From positions 1 to 64,000 of the forward strand of contig NC_019774.1 in assembly GCF_000317695.1 (NCBI RefSeq): DNA of 64,000 bases, written 5' to 3'. The DNA is from Anabaena cylindrica PCC 7122 (lineage in GTDB: Bacteria; Cyanobacteriota; Cyanobacteriia; Cyanobacteriales; Nostocaceae). The position numbers and the translations under genes were made by a program. Positions 35,864 through 44,828 of the stretch are shown here, piece by piece (position 1 is the first letter of the stretch; every line of letters begins with the position of its first letter). Below the pieces are notes generated by a model that did not search any database, was not told where the DNA came from, and saw only the letters and a program-made list of their open reading frames with translations.

Positions 35864-37387
35864 ATGGATAAAAGCAACTCAAATCTTATTTATCTATTTG
35901 CCACGTTTCCAAAATTAATGGAACATAATTTTCATTCACCTATTAGTTGGCAATATATTCCCAGACTAAAGAGGAATATAGAAAAATTAATCGCAGATCG
36001 TCCCGATATTAGCGAAATCATTCTGTTGCACTATTTCATAGATGATTTTAGAAACAACTCTAATTCGTCTTTGTCTAAGGAACATTTAGTAGCCTTTGCT
36101 AGTAAAAATGCTATAAAAACAGCTTACAATTTTAGGAGAAATATAAACAATTTAGGCAAAAATTCTAATAATAATCCTGATTCATTTCAAGAACTAATTC
36201 AATTATCTTTGTTGGCAGCATCAAACACAGAAAAAATATTTACAAACTTTGATAGTAGTAAAATTAATACCAACTATTCTTGTTTTTCTCTAAGAAATTA
36301 CATTCAAAAAAGAATAGAAGGAATAATTGACGATGAGCTTAGAAAACAAGATAGCATGAAAACTTTTAAACGTTCTTGCTGTTCATTATTAAGACAAGTT
36401 AGTAGAAAGCAGCTAATAGAAGCTCTCAAAAGACAGAACTATCGTGAACCTTTACTTTCTCAATATATTCTCATTTGGGAGGGCTTTAAATCTATTTATG
36501 CACCACAACAACCTGGAGAAAATAGAAATTTATCATCTCTCTCTGGAGAACAATATCGAGATATCATCAACTTGTATCAAAAGTCCAAAAATTTATATCC
36601 AATCACAGACTTAGAAACATCATCTGTAGATGTAAACTTCGTACAACAATGTTTAGAAAGTATATGTAGTGCCATCCGAATTTTTAAAGAAATGCCAACC
36701 AGCACTATATTAAACTCTCCTTCCACATCTAATGAAAATTCTCCAGAGATGATAGATGAACTTACTGATGAAACATCAATTCCTGTAAATGTAGAAGCAG
36801 TGTTTATTAATGAAGGACAGGAACAAATTAATACCTTTTTAAAGCAAGCAATTCAGAATCTTGACGAAGATAGACAAAAGCGTCTTTTTTTAAGATATGC
36901 CCTAGATATGACTGATACAGAAATAGGAGCAGAAATCAGTAAAGATCAATCTTCAGTTGGCCGTCGCCATAAGACAATATTATCAGAGTTAATTACTAAA
37001 ATTACTCAATATCTCAGAAAAAATGATGACGATACTCCTGACATAAAAAGACTTGAAGAAATCAAAAATTATCTTGATGAATACCTTTTACAATATTATT
37101 GTATGTTGATTTTTTCATTTTTCAAAGATAGTAAAAGCAGTCTACAGCCTCAACAAATAAATGTGTTAAACTTACATTACTGGCAAAAAATAAATGAGCA
37201 ACAACTATCTGATTCTCTACAAAAATCCCCTCAAGAAATAGAGCAATTTATCCTGAATGCTCAAATAGATATTGAAACAAAAATGATAGACCAGATTAAA
37301 GAAACCCTAAAAATCACACTGAATTCACCTGCTCAAGATCAGTTAAAAACAAAAATTGTAAGTCTGCTCAAAATTTATGTTCAATAA
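35864..37387 (+). CDS. Sigma-70-like protein of a CHAT locus
   Basis: The protein has 507 residues. Residues 325-385 (NLDEDRQKRLFLRYALDMTD then IGAEISKDQSSVGRR) resemble the helix-turn-helix of sigma-70 region 4. A central part (LRNYIQKRIEGIIDDELRKQ) resembles region 2 helices. A second sigma-like HTH may lie near 430-470 (INVLNLHYWQKINEQQLSDS). Such proteins often start cyanobacterial operons that continue with DUF1822, CHASE2-CHAT and DUF928 genes, exactly as here. It may be a specialised sigma factor or a degenerate DNA-binding regulator of the locus. An AGGAAA site precedes the ATG. The next gene is 33 bp downstream. Confidence 0.75.
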   Translation: MDKSNSNLIYLFATFPKLMEHNFHSPISWQYIPRLKRNIEKLIADRPDISEIILLHYFIDDFRNNSNSSLSKEHLVAFASKNAIKTAYNFRRNINNLGKNSNNNPDSFQELIQLSLLAASNTEKIFTNFDSSKINTNYSCFSLRNYIQKRIEGIIDDELRKQDSMKTFKRSCCSLLRQVSRKQLIEALKRQNYREPLLSQYILIWEGFKSIYAPQQPGENRNLSSLSGEQYRDIINLYQKSKNLYPITDLETSSVDVNFVQQCLESICSAIRIFKEMPTSTILNSPSTSNENSPEMIDELTDETSIPVNVEAVFINEGQEQINTFLKQAIQNLDEDRQKRLFLRYALDMTDTEIGAEISKDQSSVGRRHKTILSELITKITQYLRKNDDDTPDIKRLEEIKNYLDEYLLQYYCMLIFSFFKDSKSSLQPQQINVLNLHYWQKINEQQLSDSLQKSPQEIEQFILNAQIDIETKMIDQIKETLKITLNSPAQDQLKTKIVSLLKIYVQ

Positions 37388-37420
37388 CTCAATAACGATT
37401 AACTATCAAGGAGTCTAATC

Positions 37421-38698
37421 ATGAAACTAACAACTCAACACCTAAAACCTATCCACAGTAATCAACTTTTCTTAGAATTTTCTCAAGAAGATATCAAAAA
37501 AATCTGGGAATTAGAACAAAAATATACTTGGGAATTAGAACAAAAATATACTAACGATGTAGCTCGATGGAATGCTTATTTGAATCACCTTTGTCTTCAA
37601 ACTTTCGTTCGTTGGTTAGAAGATGAAGAAGATATATCAGAAATGCCTTTAACTTTTCCTGCTCCCAATAGCTTATCTAATATTTGGGAATTTGTTAATG
37701 GTACAGCAATCACTATCGGTAAAACCAAAATTGTCTTAATTCCCAACGAAATTATTGATACAGAAGAATTTTATGTTCCTGCGGAATGGGTAGATATTCC
37801 TGAGTGGAAAGCTGATTATTATTTAGCTGTACAAGTCGATTTAGAAGAAAAATGGATGCGAATTTGGGGTTATACGAGTCATCGTACTGTAAAGCAACAG
37901 GGAAACTATAATTATCTCCAAAGAGCTTATGTATTAGAACCAGAAGATTTAGTTGAGGATATTGATTTAATTTGGGTAGCTACCAAACTGAATTTAGATG
38001 AGAAAGTATCAGTTGAACCTTTACCTAAACTATCAAATCAAATCATGAAAGAATTAATCGAAAAATTAAGTCAACCGTCTTCCTATTCACCTCGTTTAGA
38101 TTTAGATATTTCTTTTTCAGAATGGTGTAGCTTAATGAGAAATGATAATTGTAGACAAGAGTTGTATCAGAAACGATTGCTAAATGCTGGTTTAGTTGTT
38201 GTTAGTAATGCTGCTACTTATCAGTTTAACCATACAAAAGTTAATCTCAAACAATGGTTAAGCAACTATTTTATGGAAACAATTAATCAAGGATGGCAAG
38301 ATATTCAGTATTTTCTCTCTCTTAATTCCAAATCCCCTGAATTAGCTTTTCGCTCTAGAAGAAGTGTAGCAAAAGAAGAAATAGTTCAAGCAAAACTCAT
38401 TGATTTTGGAGTACAATTAGGAGATACAAGCATCATACTTCTTGTTTCACTCACACCCAAAGATGATGATTCAGTACAAGTTATAGCTGAAGTTCATCCT
38501 ACAGGAAATGATCAATATTTACCCCATACTCTGAAACTTAAACTTCTGGCTGAATCAGGAGAATCCCTTGATGAAGTTGAGTCTCGAATCAAGGATAATT
38601 ATATTCAGACTAATTATTTCGATATCGTATCAGAAACCTGCTTTAGTCTTCAGGTATCTCTTGGTAATATCACAGTTACAGAAGATTTTGAAATTTAA
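37421..38698 (+). CDS. DUF1822-family protein
   Basis: A 425-residue cyanobacterial protein of unknown function. The family features are an N-terminal NAYLNHLCLQTFVRWLEDE helix, then FVNGTAITIGKTKIVLIP, and a conserved FYVPAEWVDIPEWKADYYLA leading into a beta-rich domain with EEKWMRIWGYTSH. It contains a fresh-looking 24-bp tandem duplication (37505-37528 and 37529-37552) encoding WELEQKYT twice. It sits between the sigma-like gene and the CHAT-CHASE2 gene with short gaps, the usual operon order. The family is thought to assist CHAT proteins; no biochemical role is known to me. Confidence 0.88.
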   Translation: MKLTTQHLKPIHSNQLFLEFSQEDIKKIWELEQKYTWELEQKYTNDVARWNAYLNHLCLQTFVRWLEDEEDISEMPLTFPAPNSLSNIWEFVNGTAITIGKTKIVLIPNEIIDTEEFYVPAEWVDIPEWKADYYLAVQVDLEEKWMRIWGYTSHRTVKQQGNYNYLQRAYVLEPEDLVEDIDLIWVATKLNLDEKVSVEPLPKLSNQIMKELIEKLSQPSSYSPRLDLDISFSEWCSLMRNDNCRQELYQKRLLNAGLVVVSNAATYQFNHTKVNLKQWLSNYFMETINQGWQDIQYFLSLNSKSPELAFRSRRSVAKEEIVQAKLIDFGVQLGDTSIILLVSLTPKDDDSVQVIAEVHPTGNDQYLPHTLKLKLLAESGESLDEVESRIKDNYIQTNYFDIVSETCFSLQVSLGNITVTEDFEI

Positions 38699-38728
38699 AT
38701 TATTGAATTTAAAGGCATAGGAAACTAC

Positions 38729-41146
38729 GTGAGCAAGTGTATCATTTTAAATTTAGGAAGTGGTAATTTTGAAGATGGGTTTCCTTCCCTCACAGTTGAA
38801 CTGCGAGAAATACATAAATCCTGGCCAATTCTCAGATTAAAAGGTAGTCTACCTCCAGTCCCAGAAATTCCTGAATTATATATCAAGTGGAAATCTCTTT
38901 ATGATGCTCTTGCCAAGAAATTTAGACAACGTGGTAATATTCCTAAAGTTAATAAAGGTGGAACTAAGCAAATTTCTGATATTGATTTTCCTCATTTATG
39001 TGAGCAGTTAAAACAATCTCTAAATGATTGGTTAAACTCACCATCTTTTAGCAAAATTGAAAAAAAATTATGCGCTAATTTATCTCCAGATGAAGACGTT
39101 TGGATTGTTGTAGAAACTGATAATCAACAAGTGCAAAAACTTCCTTGGCATTTGTGGGATTTCTTTACAGAGTATCGTCATGCAGAAATTGCTTTTAGTA
39201 CCAAAGATTCTCAACAAACAAAACTGCCTGATTCATCTATCAACAAGGTGAGAATTTTAAGCATTCTTGGTAATAGTCAGGGAATTAATATTGACGCAGA
39301 CAGAAAAAAATTATCAAAAATACGTGATACTAAAATAGAATTTTTAGCAGAACCGAAACGAGAAGAAATTAGTGAGCAATTATGGACAGAAGGTTGGGAT
39401 ATTCTCTTTTTTGCAGGTCATAGTGAAACTATTGCTAATGAAAAGGGTAAGATTTATATTAATAGAACTGACAGTCTCACTATTGAACAGTTAAAATATT
39501 CTTTGCGAAAGGCGATTTCTAACGGTTTACAATTAGCAATTTTTAACTCCTGTGATGGATTAGGACTAGCTTGGGAATTAGCTGATTTACAAATTCCTCA
39601 AATTATTGTTATGAGAGAACCTATTCCTGATTTAGTTGCACAGGAATTTCTCACTTATTTTCTGGAAGGTTATACTCAGGGTAAATCATTATATCTAGCA
39701 GTCAGAGAAGCTAGAGAAAAATTACAAGACTTAGAAGATAAATGTCATTGTGCTAGTTGGTTGCCTATTATTTATCAAAATTTAGCTCAGATTCCTTTAA
39801 GTTGGCAACAGTTACGAGATAAAAAAATCACCCCAGAATCTTTTTTACTGCCAGAACCTTCTTTATTGATTCCTAGTTTAATTATTAATGGAGTAATTGC
39901 TTTATTAATGATAATAATTCGATTTTATGGAGGATTACAATTTTTAGAACTTCCAGCTTTTGACCATCTCATGAGGATGCGTCATTTAGTTGTTAATGAA
40001 GGTGTTGACACCAAGATTTTATTAGTGACAATTACTGAGGAAGATTTAATATATCAAAATGAGAATAAAATTAGACTTGACAAAAATGAATCCATTTCTG
40101 ATCAAGCTTTAGATATACTATTAGCAAAATTAAATCAATATCAACCCAGAGTTATTGGTTTAGATATCTATCGGGAAAATCCTATTAATCCTCAATACAT
40201 CAATTTAATTAAAAATTTTCAGAAAGATAATTTTGTAGGAGTTTGTTTAATAGCTAAACAAGAAACAGATGGTATAGGAAAACCTCCTAGTATTTCTAAT
40301 GTGCAAGATAATTTAGGTTTTACTAATTTTCTTGTTGATGATCATAATAAGTTACCTAAATATGTTCGTCGTCAATTATTTGGACAACCTCGTAATAAAA
40401 AATGTGAAACTTATCTCGCGTTGAGTTTTCAACTAGCCTATCACTATCTAGCTAAAGAACCAAAACTATTAAACTCTGGAAATAATCCAGATAATTTAGA
40501 ACTTGATGAATTTATTGTTAAAAAATTAGGAAGACGGGTAGAAATAAATGCGGGAGGATATAAGCTTCCTATTCAGGAAATTGGAGGAGGTCAAATTTTA
40601 TTAAATTATCGAATTACCAAGAAAATTGCTGAGGAAGTCCATCTAAGAGAAATCCTATCTGGGTTATCAGATAATCAATTATCAGATTTAGTGAAAGATA
40701 AAATAGTCTTGATTGGTACGACAGCACCAGAATCTTTTCAAGATCAACTTCTAACACCTATTGACGAAAAGATGCCAGGAGTTAAAATTCATGCCCATCA
40801 AGTAAGTCAAATTCTCAGTACAGTTTTAGATAATCGGCATACTTTATGGTGGTGGCCAGAAGAAATAGAAATTATCTGGATTACAACTTGGATATTCGCA
40901 GGAGGATCAGGATTTTACTATTGGAGATCGCTTCGTTATCATTTGCTGAACAATATAGTAGTGATAATAGTTTTATATGGTAGTTGTTACATAATCTTGT
41001 TACAGGGGGGTTGGATTCCTTTTGTTCCGTCATTAATTGGATTATTATTAAGTGGTGTGACTATTCCTCTCTACGTTTTAGTTATTAAGAATAATTTACA
41101 AACCCAATTTCTTCAAAGGATACAAAATCATGAGAACACAAGATAA
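38729..41146 (+). CDS. CHAT caspase-like protease fused to CHASE2 sensor
   Basis: An 805-residue membrane protein with a GTG start. The N-terminal CHAT peptidase (about 130-370) shows catalytic histidine H231 in FFAGHSE and cysteine C275 in IFNSCDG. One transmembrane helix near 385-410 is followed by an extracytoplasmic CHASE2 domain (about 415-690) with the typical FDHLMRMR and KILLVTITEEDL sequences. Three hydrophobic helices close the protein (about 710-790). CHASE2 would sense an external signal and the CHAT protease would act in the cytoplasm, as in caspase-like signalling. It overlaps the next gene by 17 bp. Confidence 0.92.
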   Translation: MSKCIILNLGSGNFEDGFPSLTVELREIHKSWPILRLKGSLPPVPEIPELYIKWKSLYDALAKKFRQRGNIPKVNKGGTKQISDIDFPHLCEQLKQSLNDWLNSPSFSKIEKKLCANLSPDEDVWIVVETDNQQVQKLPWHLWDFFTEYRHAEIAFSTKDSQQTKLPDSSINKVRILSILGNSQGINIDADRKKLSKIRDTKIEFLAEPKREEISEQLWTEGWDILFFAGHSETIANEKGKIYINRTDSLTIEQLKYSLRKAISNGLQLAIFNSCDGLGLAWELADLQIPQIIVMREPIPDLVAQEFLTYFLEGYTQGKSLYLAVREAREKLQDLEDKCHCASWLPIIYQNLAQIPLSWQQLRDKKITPESFLLPEPSLLIPSLIINGVIALLMIIIRFYGGLQFLELPAFDHLMRMRHLVVNEGVDTKILLVTITEEDLIYQNENKIRLDKNESISDQALDILLAKLNQYQPRVIGLDIYRENPINPQYINLIKNFQKDNFVGVCLIAKQETDGIGKPPSISNVQDNLGFTNFLVDDHNKLPKYVRRQLFGQPRNKKCETYLALSFQLAYHYLAKEPKLLNSGNNPDNLELDEFIVKKLGRRVEINAGGYKLPIQEIGGGQILLNYRITKKIAEEVHLREILSGLSDNQLSDLVKDKIVLIGTTAPESFQDQLLTPIDEKMPGVKIHAHQVSQILSTVLDNRHTLWWWPEEIEIIWITTWIFAGGSGFYYWRSLRYHLLNNIVVIIVLYGSCYIILLQGGWIPFVPSLIGLLLSGVTIPLYVLVIKNNLQTQFLQRIQNHENTR

Positions 41147-41939
41147 ACTAATTTCCATTTTTTATTGTTTCAGTATTGCTATGACTTGGAGTACAACGAA
41201 CTTATTTCTTTACTCCAAGTTAGTTCAAGCTCAATCTATTAACTCTATTTTACTAGCAAAGAGTCGCAAACCTTTAGATTTCTCAGGTACAGGAAGACCT
41301 AATAATCAAGGTGGTGGTGGTAGTCGGGGAATTTGTAATCACACCGATAAAAATCAAAATAATAGCTCGGATTTTCCAGTTGCTTTAGTTCCTCAAAAAA
41401 TGGGATTAACAGTTTCCGAATATCCTACTTTTTGGGTTTATATTCCCCAAAGTTATAAAAATTTACAAAGAGTAGAACTTTCAGTTAATTTATTTGATAA
41501 AAAGGAAGAAACTAAAAGAGTTTTTGGGATTTCTTATCAAGCCAAAAATATACATGGTATTGTTTCTTTAACTCCTCCAAAAAATAAAAAATATGCCTTG
41601 GAAGAAGGCAAAATTTATACTTGGTATATTACCCTTGTTTGTTCAAAAGAGGCTAATGAACAAGTAAATTATGATTATATTGAAGATACTTATGGTTCTA
41701 TTAAACGAGTTTCTTCAAGTGTTTCTTCCCCTAATTATGAAGACTTTATCCGCGATCAAATTTGGCATGATGCAGTAACAGATTTAGGAAAACGTCTTCT
41801 AGATAATCCTGGAAATCAGCAACTACAGAATGAGTGGAAAAACTTACTGAAAACAAAAGGTGTTGAATTAGATTTAGTATTAAAATCAATTACAGAACAA
41901 CCATTAGTTTCTTGTTGTGAAATAGAAAGTTCTGACTAA
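41130..41939 (+). CDS. DUF928-family secreted or periplasmic protein
   Basis: The protein has 269 residues. The N terminus (about 1-35) has a hydrophobic segment ending SKLVQAQS, probably a signal peptide. The family motifs are visible: GTGRPNNQGGGGSRGIC, then ALVPQKMGLTVSEYPTFWVY and the later LEEGKIYTWYITLVC. DUF928 proteins accompany CHAT-CHASE2 genes in cyanobacteria and may be periplasmic partners. Start and end both overlap neighbours: 17 bp with CHAT-CHASE2, and 4 bp convergently with the TPR-CHAT gene on the other strand. Confidence 0.88.
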   Translation: MRTQDKLISIFYCFSIAMTWSTTNLFLYSKLVQAQSINSILLAKSRKPLDFSGTGRPNNQGGGGSRGICNHTDKNQNNSSDFPVALVPQKMGLTVSEYPTFWVYIPQSYKNLQRVELSVNLFDKKEETKRVFGISYQAKNIHGIVSLTPPKNKKYALEEGKIYTWYITLVCSKEANEQVNYDYIEDTYGSIKRVSSSVSSPNYEDFIRDQIWHDAVTDLGKRLLDNPGNQQLQNEWKNLLKTKGVELDLVLKSITEQPLVSCCEIESSD

Positions 41940-44809
41940 CGCCAATTTCCTACTAAAACAAAGGAAGACCAATAATAAGGTTTTTTCCATTCAAAATTTT
42001 CGTCATTTAATAAGGCCAATTGTGCTTTTTGCAATGCTTTAGCTTTAGTTATATTATTAACTTTTTGAGCTTGACTAAGTTCTTGATAAAAATGAGTCAT
42101 AAGCTGTGCAGTTGATTTATCATCTACTAACCATAAACTTGCTAGGGTACTTCTTGCACCTGCTCTTACTGCTACTCCTGCTAACCCTAAAGTTGCCCGG
42201 TTATCTCCAGATGCTGTTTTACAAGCACTTAAAACTAATAATTCGATAAATGAAGATTCTTGTAATTGATTAGTTTGTAAAAATTGTCCTAATTCTTGAA
42301 TTTTAAGCTCTTTATCCCAAGCTAAAATAAAAGTATTTTCTAAATTAGAACTAAAATTACCATGAGTAGCTAAATGAACAATTTTAAAATTATTTAAACC
42401 TATTTTTTCTTTGAGTTTTGAAGTAATAAATTTACCATCTAATAAAGGTTCTTGGGATTGAGATAAAGTAGCTTGGACTTTGTTTAATTCGTCTTTAACA
42501 TTTGGTAAACTTGGAAAACCAAATCTTTCTTCAGTTATTCCTCCTATTAGAGCTTTTAATTCAATTTTGGGAAGAGGATTAGAACTAAATAATTTTAGCC
42601 CTGGACTTAGTGCAACAGCATATTTTTCAATTAAATATTTATGGTCATTAGCATCATAAATAATTGACATCGGTATATTACGTAATAATCCATCTGAAAT
42701 AAATACTAATGTTTTTACTTGCTTTTGATTAAATTGTTGTTCAAATGGTTGAATTAACCAATTATAAAATTGTTTAGATATTTTTTGTACTTCATCATTT
42801 ACAGTCCTTCTTCTTTTGATTACATCCAATAAACCTTTAAGCTGAGAATTGACTTCAGATTCAGAAATATTAAAAGAATTATGTAGTAACTGATTTTCGT
42901 TGGGCAATTTAGCAATAACTTCAATTCGGTTTTTCAGAATAATTGAATAAATAATTGCTGCTTCAGGATCAATTTCATCAATAGCTTCTGTTTTAACATC
43001 TGTACAAGCATCTCGGAAAAAGTCATTTAATTCAGCTAACTGTAAGTCTTCAATAACTTCTCTTGCTGTTCTCAATTGTCGTTGTCGATGGGCTTTTTCA
43101 GAATCAGTTTTTAACAAATCATCAATATCCTGTAATAGTAAATCAACATATTCACGATACATTGGTTCAACACTATCCCGAAAATTAAACTGAATATCTG
43201 GATGAATAGAAACTAAATCTTGTCGCAATTTCTGGAGATTATTGTAAGCATTTTCATAAACTTTTAAAGATTCTTGATGCTTGTTGTTTAATTTATATAA
43301 CTTGGCTAACTGCCATTGCCAACGATAAGCAACTTCTGGGTTATCACCAGCTAAATTTAATGCTGTTTGAGTTAATTCTTCTGCTTGACTTAAATTACCT
43401 TGTTCTTGGGCAATAGCTCCTTGATAACCTTTAATATAAGATTGAATTTTGGAATTATCTAAGAGTTCAGCTTGATTTAAAATCTTAGTAATTACTTCCA
43501 AAGTGGGAGGTTCAGGAGTGTCACTAAGTTCTGTTTTTTTGTTTTGAACTTGACAACTTTGAAGAAGTGGAGAAACAACTTCTTTATCTCGTTGCTTTGT
43601 TTGATGCTGCCAACACATTAAACTTTGAACTAGGTTTAATTGGGCATAAACTTGATTTTGTGTCACTGGTAAGGCTTCAATTTCTTGGATAAGATTCTGC
43701 CATTTTTTATTAACTTCCTGCAAGTTATTTTGAACAACTAAGAGATTAATTTGATTAAGTTTAGCTTGAATAAAATTCAAGTTACGATAATATTCAAATG
43801 AATCATTTTGAACAATATCTATGGCTTTTTGATAGTAGTTTAATGCTGTTTCAATCTTATTTTTAAGACGATAGTTATTTCCCAAATTCAAATAAACCGT
43901 ACTTAATTGAAGTGTTAAATCTTTCTTTAAATGACTATTTTCAGAAACATTTACACTATTTTTATTAAGTTTAGTTTCTAGAAATTCCAGGATTTTCTCA
44001 GATAAATCTAAATTACCAATAATTTGCAAAACTTGACTTAAATCAATCCAGGCTGGAATCAGATTAGTAAAGGATGATTCTAATTGGTTGTTGAGAATAT
44101 TTTGTAAATAATTAGCAGTGTTTTCACGTTCTGTTTGATTTAATTGACTTAATGATTTACAGTTTTGAATATTAGCTTTTACATCTTTACTAACTTGAAT
44201 CAAATCAATGGATAAAGTTTGCAATAACACTTGACAAGCACGGGGATATAAACCTAAATCTTGTAAGACCTTAGCTTGATTGATTTCACTCTGAATTTTT
44301 CTTTGTGATTGATTAAGATGGGTATAAATATCGGTTGCTTTTTGCCAAGTTATGAAGGCAGCATTTGATTCACCTATTTCTCGTTGTAACTGCCCTTGAA
44401 TTTCTAAAGATTGAGAGAGAACTTGTAGTTTCTCAATAGTTTCTGGTTGCTTTTTGAGTAGTTCTAAACTTTCTTCAATTTTAGATTTAGCTTCTGTCCA
44501 TGTTCCTTGTTTTTGATAGGTAAGAGAAAGGTTACTTAATGCCATTGCTTGATTCAGATTATCCCCTTGTTTAGCGAAAATATTTGCTGCTTCTTGCCAA
44601 AGGGGAATGGCGTTATTATAGTTTCCTTGTTGGTAGTTAATTTTGGCTTGTTCAATGAGTTTTAGAGTAGTAGTTGGGGTAATTTGAGCTACTGTTATGG
44701 GCGTGAGTAAGGAGAGGAAAAATAGAATACAGATTAAAATTAGCGATAGCTTTGCTCGCCGTAGGCATCGCCAGCTTTTAGGTGACTGTTTTTTTTGAAA
44801 AAATTTCAT
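41936..44809 (-). CDS. Secreted TPR-CHAT caspase-like protease
   Basis: A 957-residue protein. Residues 1-42 look like a signal peptide (basic start, LSLILICILFFLSLLTPITV, then AQ). TPR repeats follow (about 45-560), for example YQQGNYNNAIPLWQEAANIF. The C-terminal CHAT peptidase has H816 in VHLATHGNF and C863 in VLSACKTASGDNRATLGLAG, as in many cyanobacterial CHAT proteins. Its n-region is partly encoded by a dispersed repeat string (GCGATAGC...GCATCGC). It lies directly downstream of the TpsA gene on the same strand with a 20-bp gap, so both are probably co-transcribed and the protease could process or regulate the exoprotein. Confidence 0.92.
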   Translation of the reverse strand: MKFFQKKQSPKSWRCLRRAKLSLILICILFFLSLLTPITVAQITPTTTLKLIEQAKINYQQGNYNNAIPLWQEAANIFAKQGDNLNQAMALSNLSLTYQKQGTWTEAKSKIEESLELLKKQPETIEKLQVLSQSLEIQGQLQREIGESNAAFITWQKATDIYTHLNQSQRKIQSEINQAKVLQDLGLYPRACQVLLQTLSIDLIQVSKDVKANIQNCKSLSQLNQTERENTANYLQNILNNQLESSFTNLIPAWIDLSQVLQIIGNLDLSEKILEFLETKLNKNSVNVSENSHLKKDLTLQLSTVYLNLGNNYRLKNKIETALNYYQKAIDIVQNDSFEYYRNLNFIQAKLNQINLLVVQNNLQEVNKKWQNLIQEIEALPVTQNQVYAQLNLVQSLMCWQHQTKQRDKEVVSPLLQSCQVQNKKTELSDTPEPPTLEVITKILNQAELLDNSKIQSYIKGYQGAIAQEQGNLSQAEELTQTALNLAGDNPEVAYRWQWQLAKLYKLNNKHQESLKVYENAYNNLQKLRQDLVSIHPDIQFNFRDSVEPMYREYVDLLLQDIDDLLKTDSEKAHRQRQLRTAREVIEDLQLAELNDFFRDACTDVKTEAIDEIDPEAAIIYSIILKNRIEVIAKLPNENQLLHNSFNISESEVNSQLKGLLDVIKRRRTVNDEVQKISKQFYNWLIQPFEQQFNQKQVKTLVFISDGLLRNIPMSIIYDANDHKYLIEKYAVALSPGLKLFSSNPLPKIELKALIGGITEERFGFPSLPNVKDELNKVQATLSQSQEPLLDGKFITSKLKEKIGLNNFKIVHLATHGNFSSNLENTFILAWDKELKIQELGQFLQTNQLQESSFIELLVLSACKTASGDNRATLGLAGVAVRAGARSTLASLWLVDDKSTAQLMTHFYQELSQAQKVNNITKAKALQKAQLALLNDENFEWKKPYYWSSFVLVGNWR

Positions 44810-44828
44810 AAATTACACACTTTTTAAT

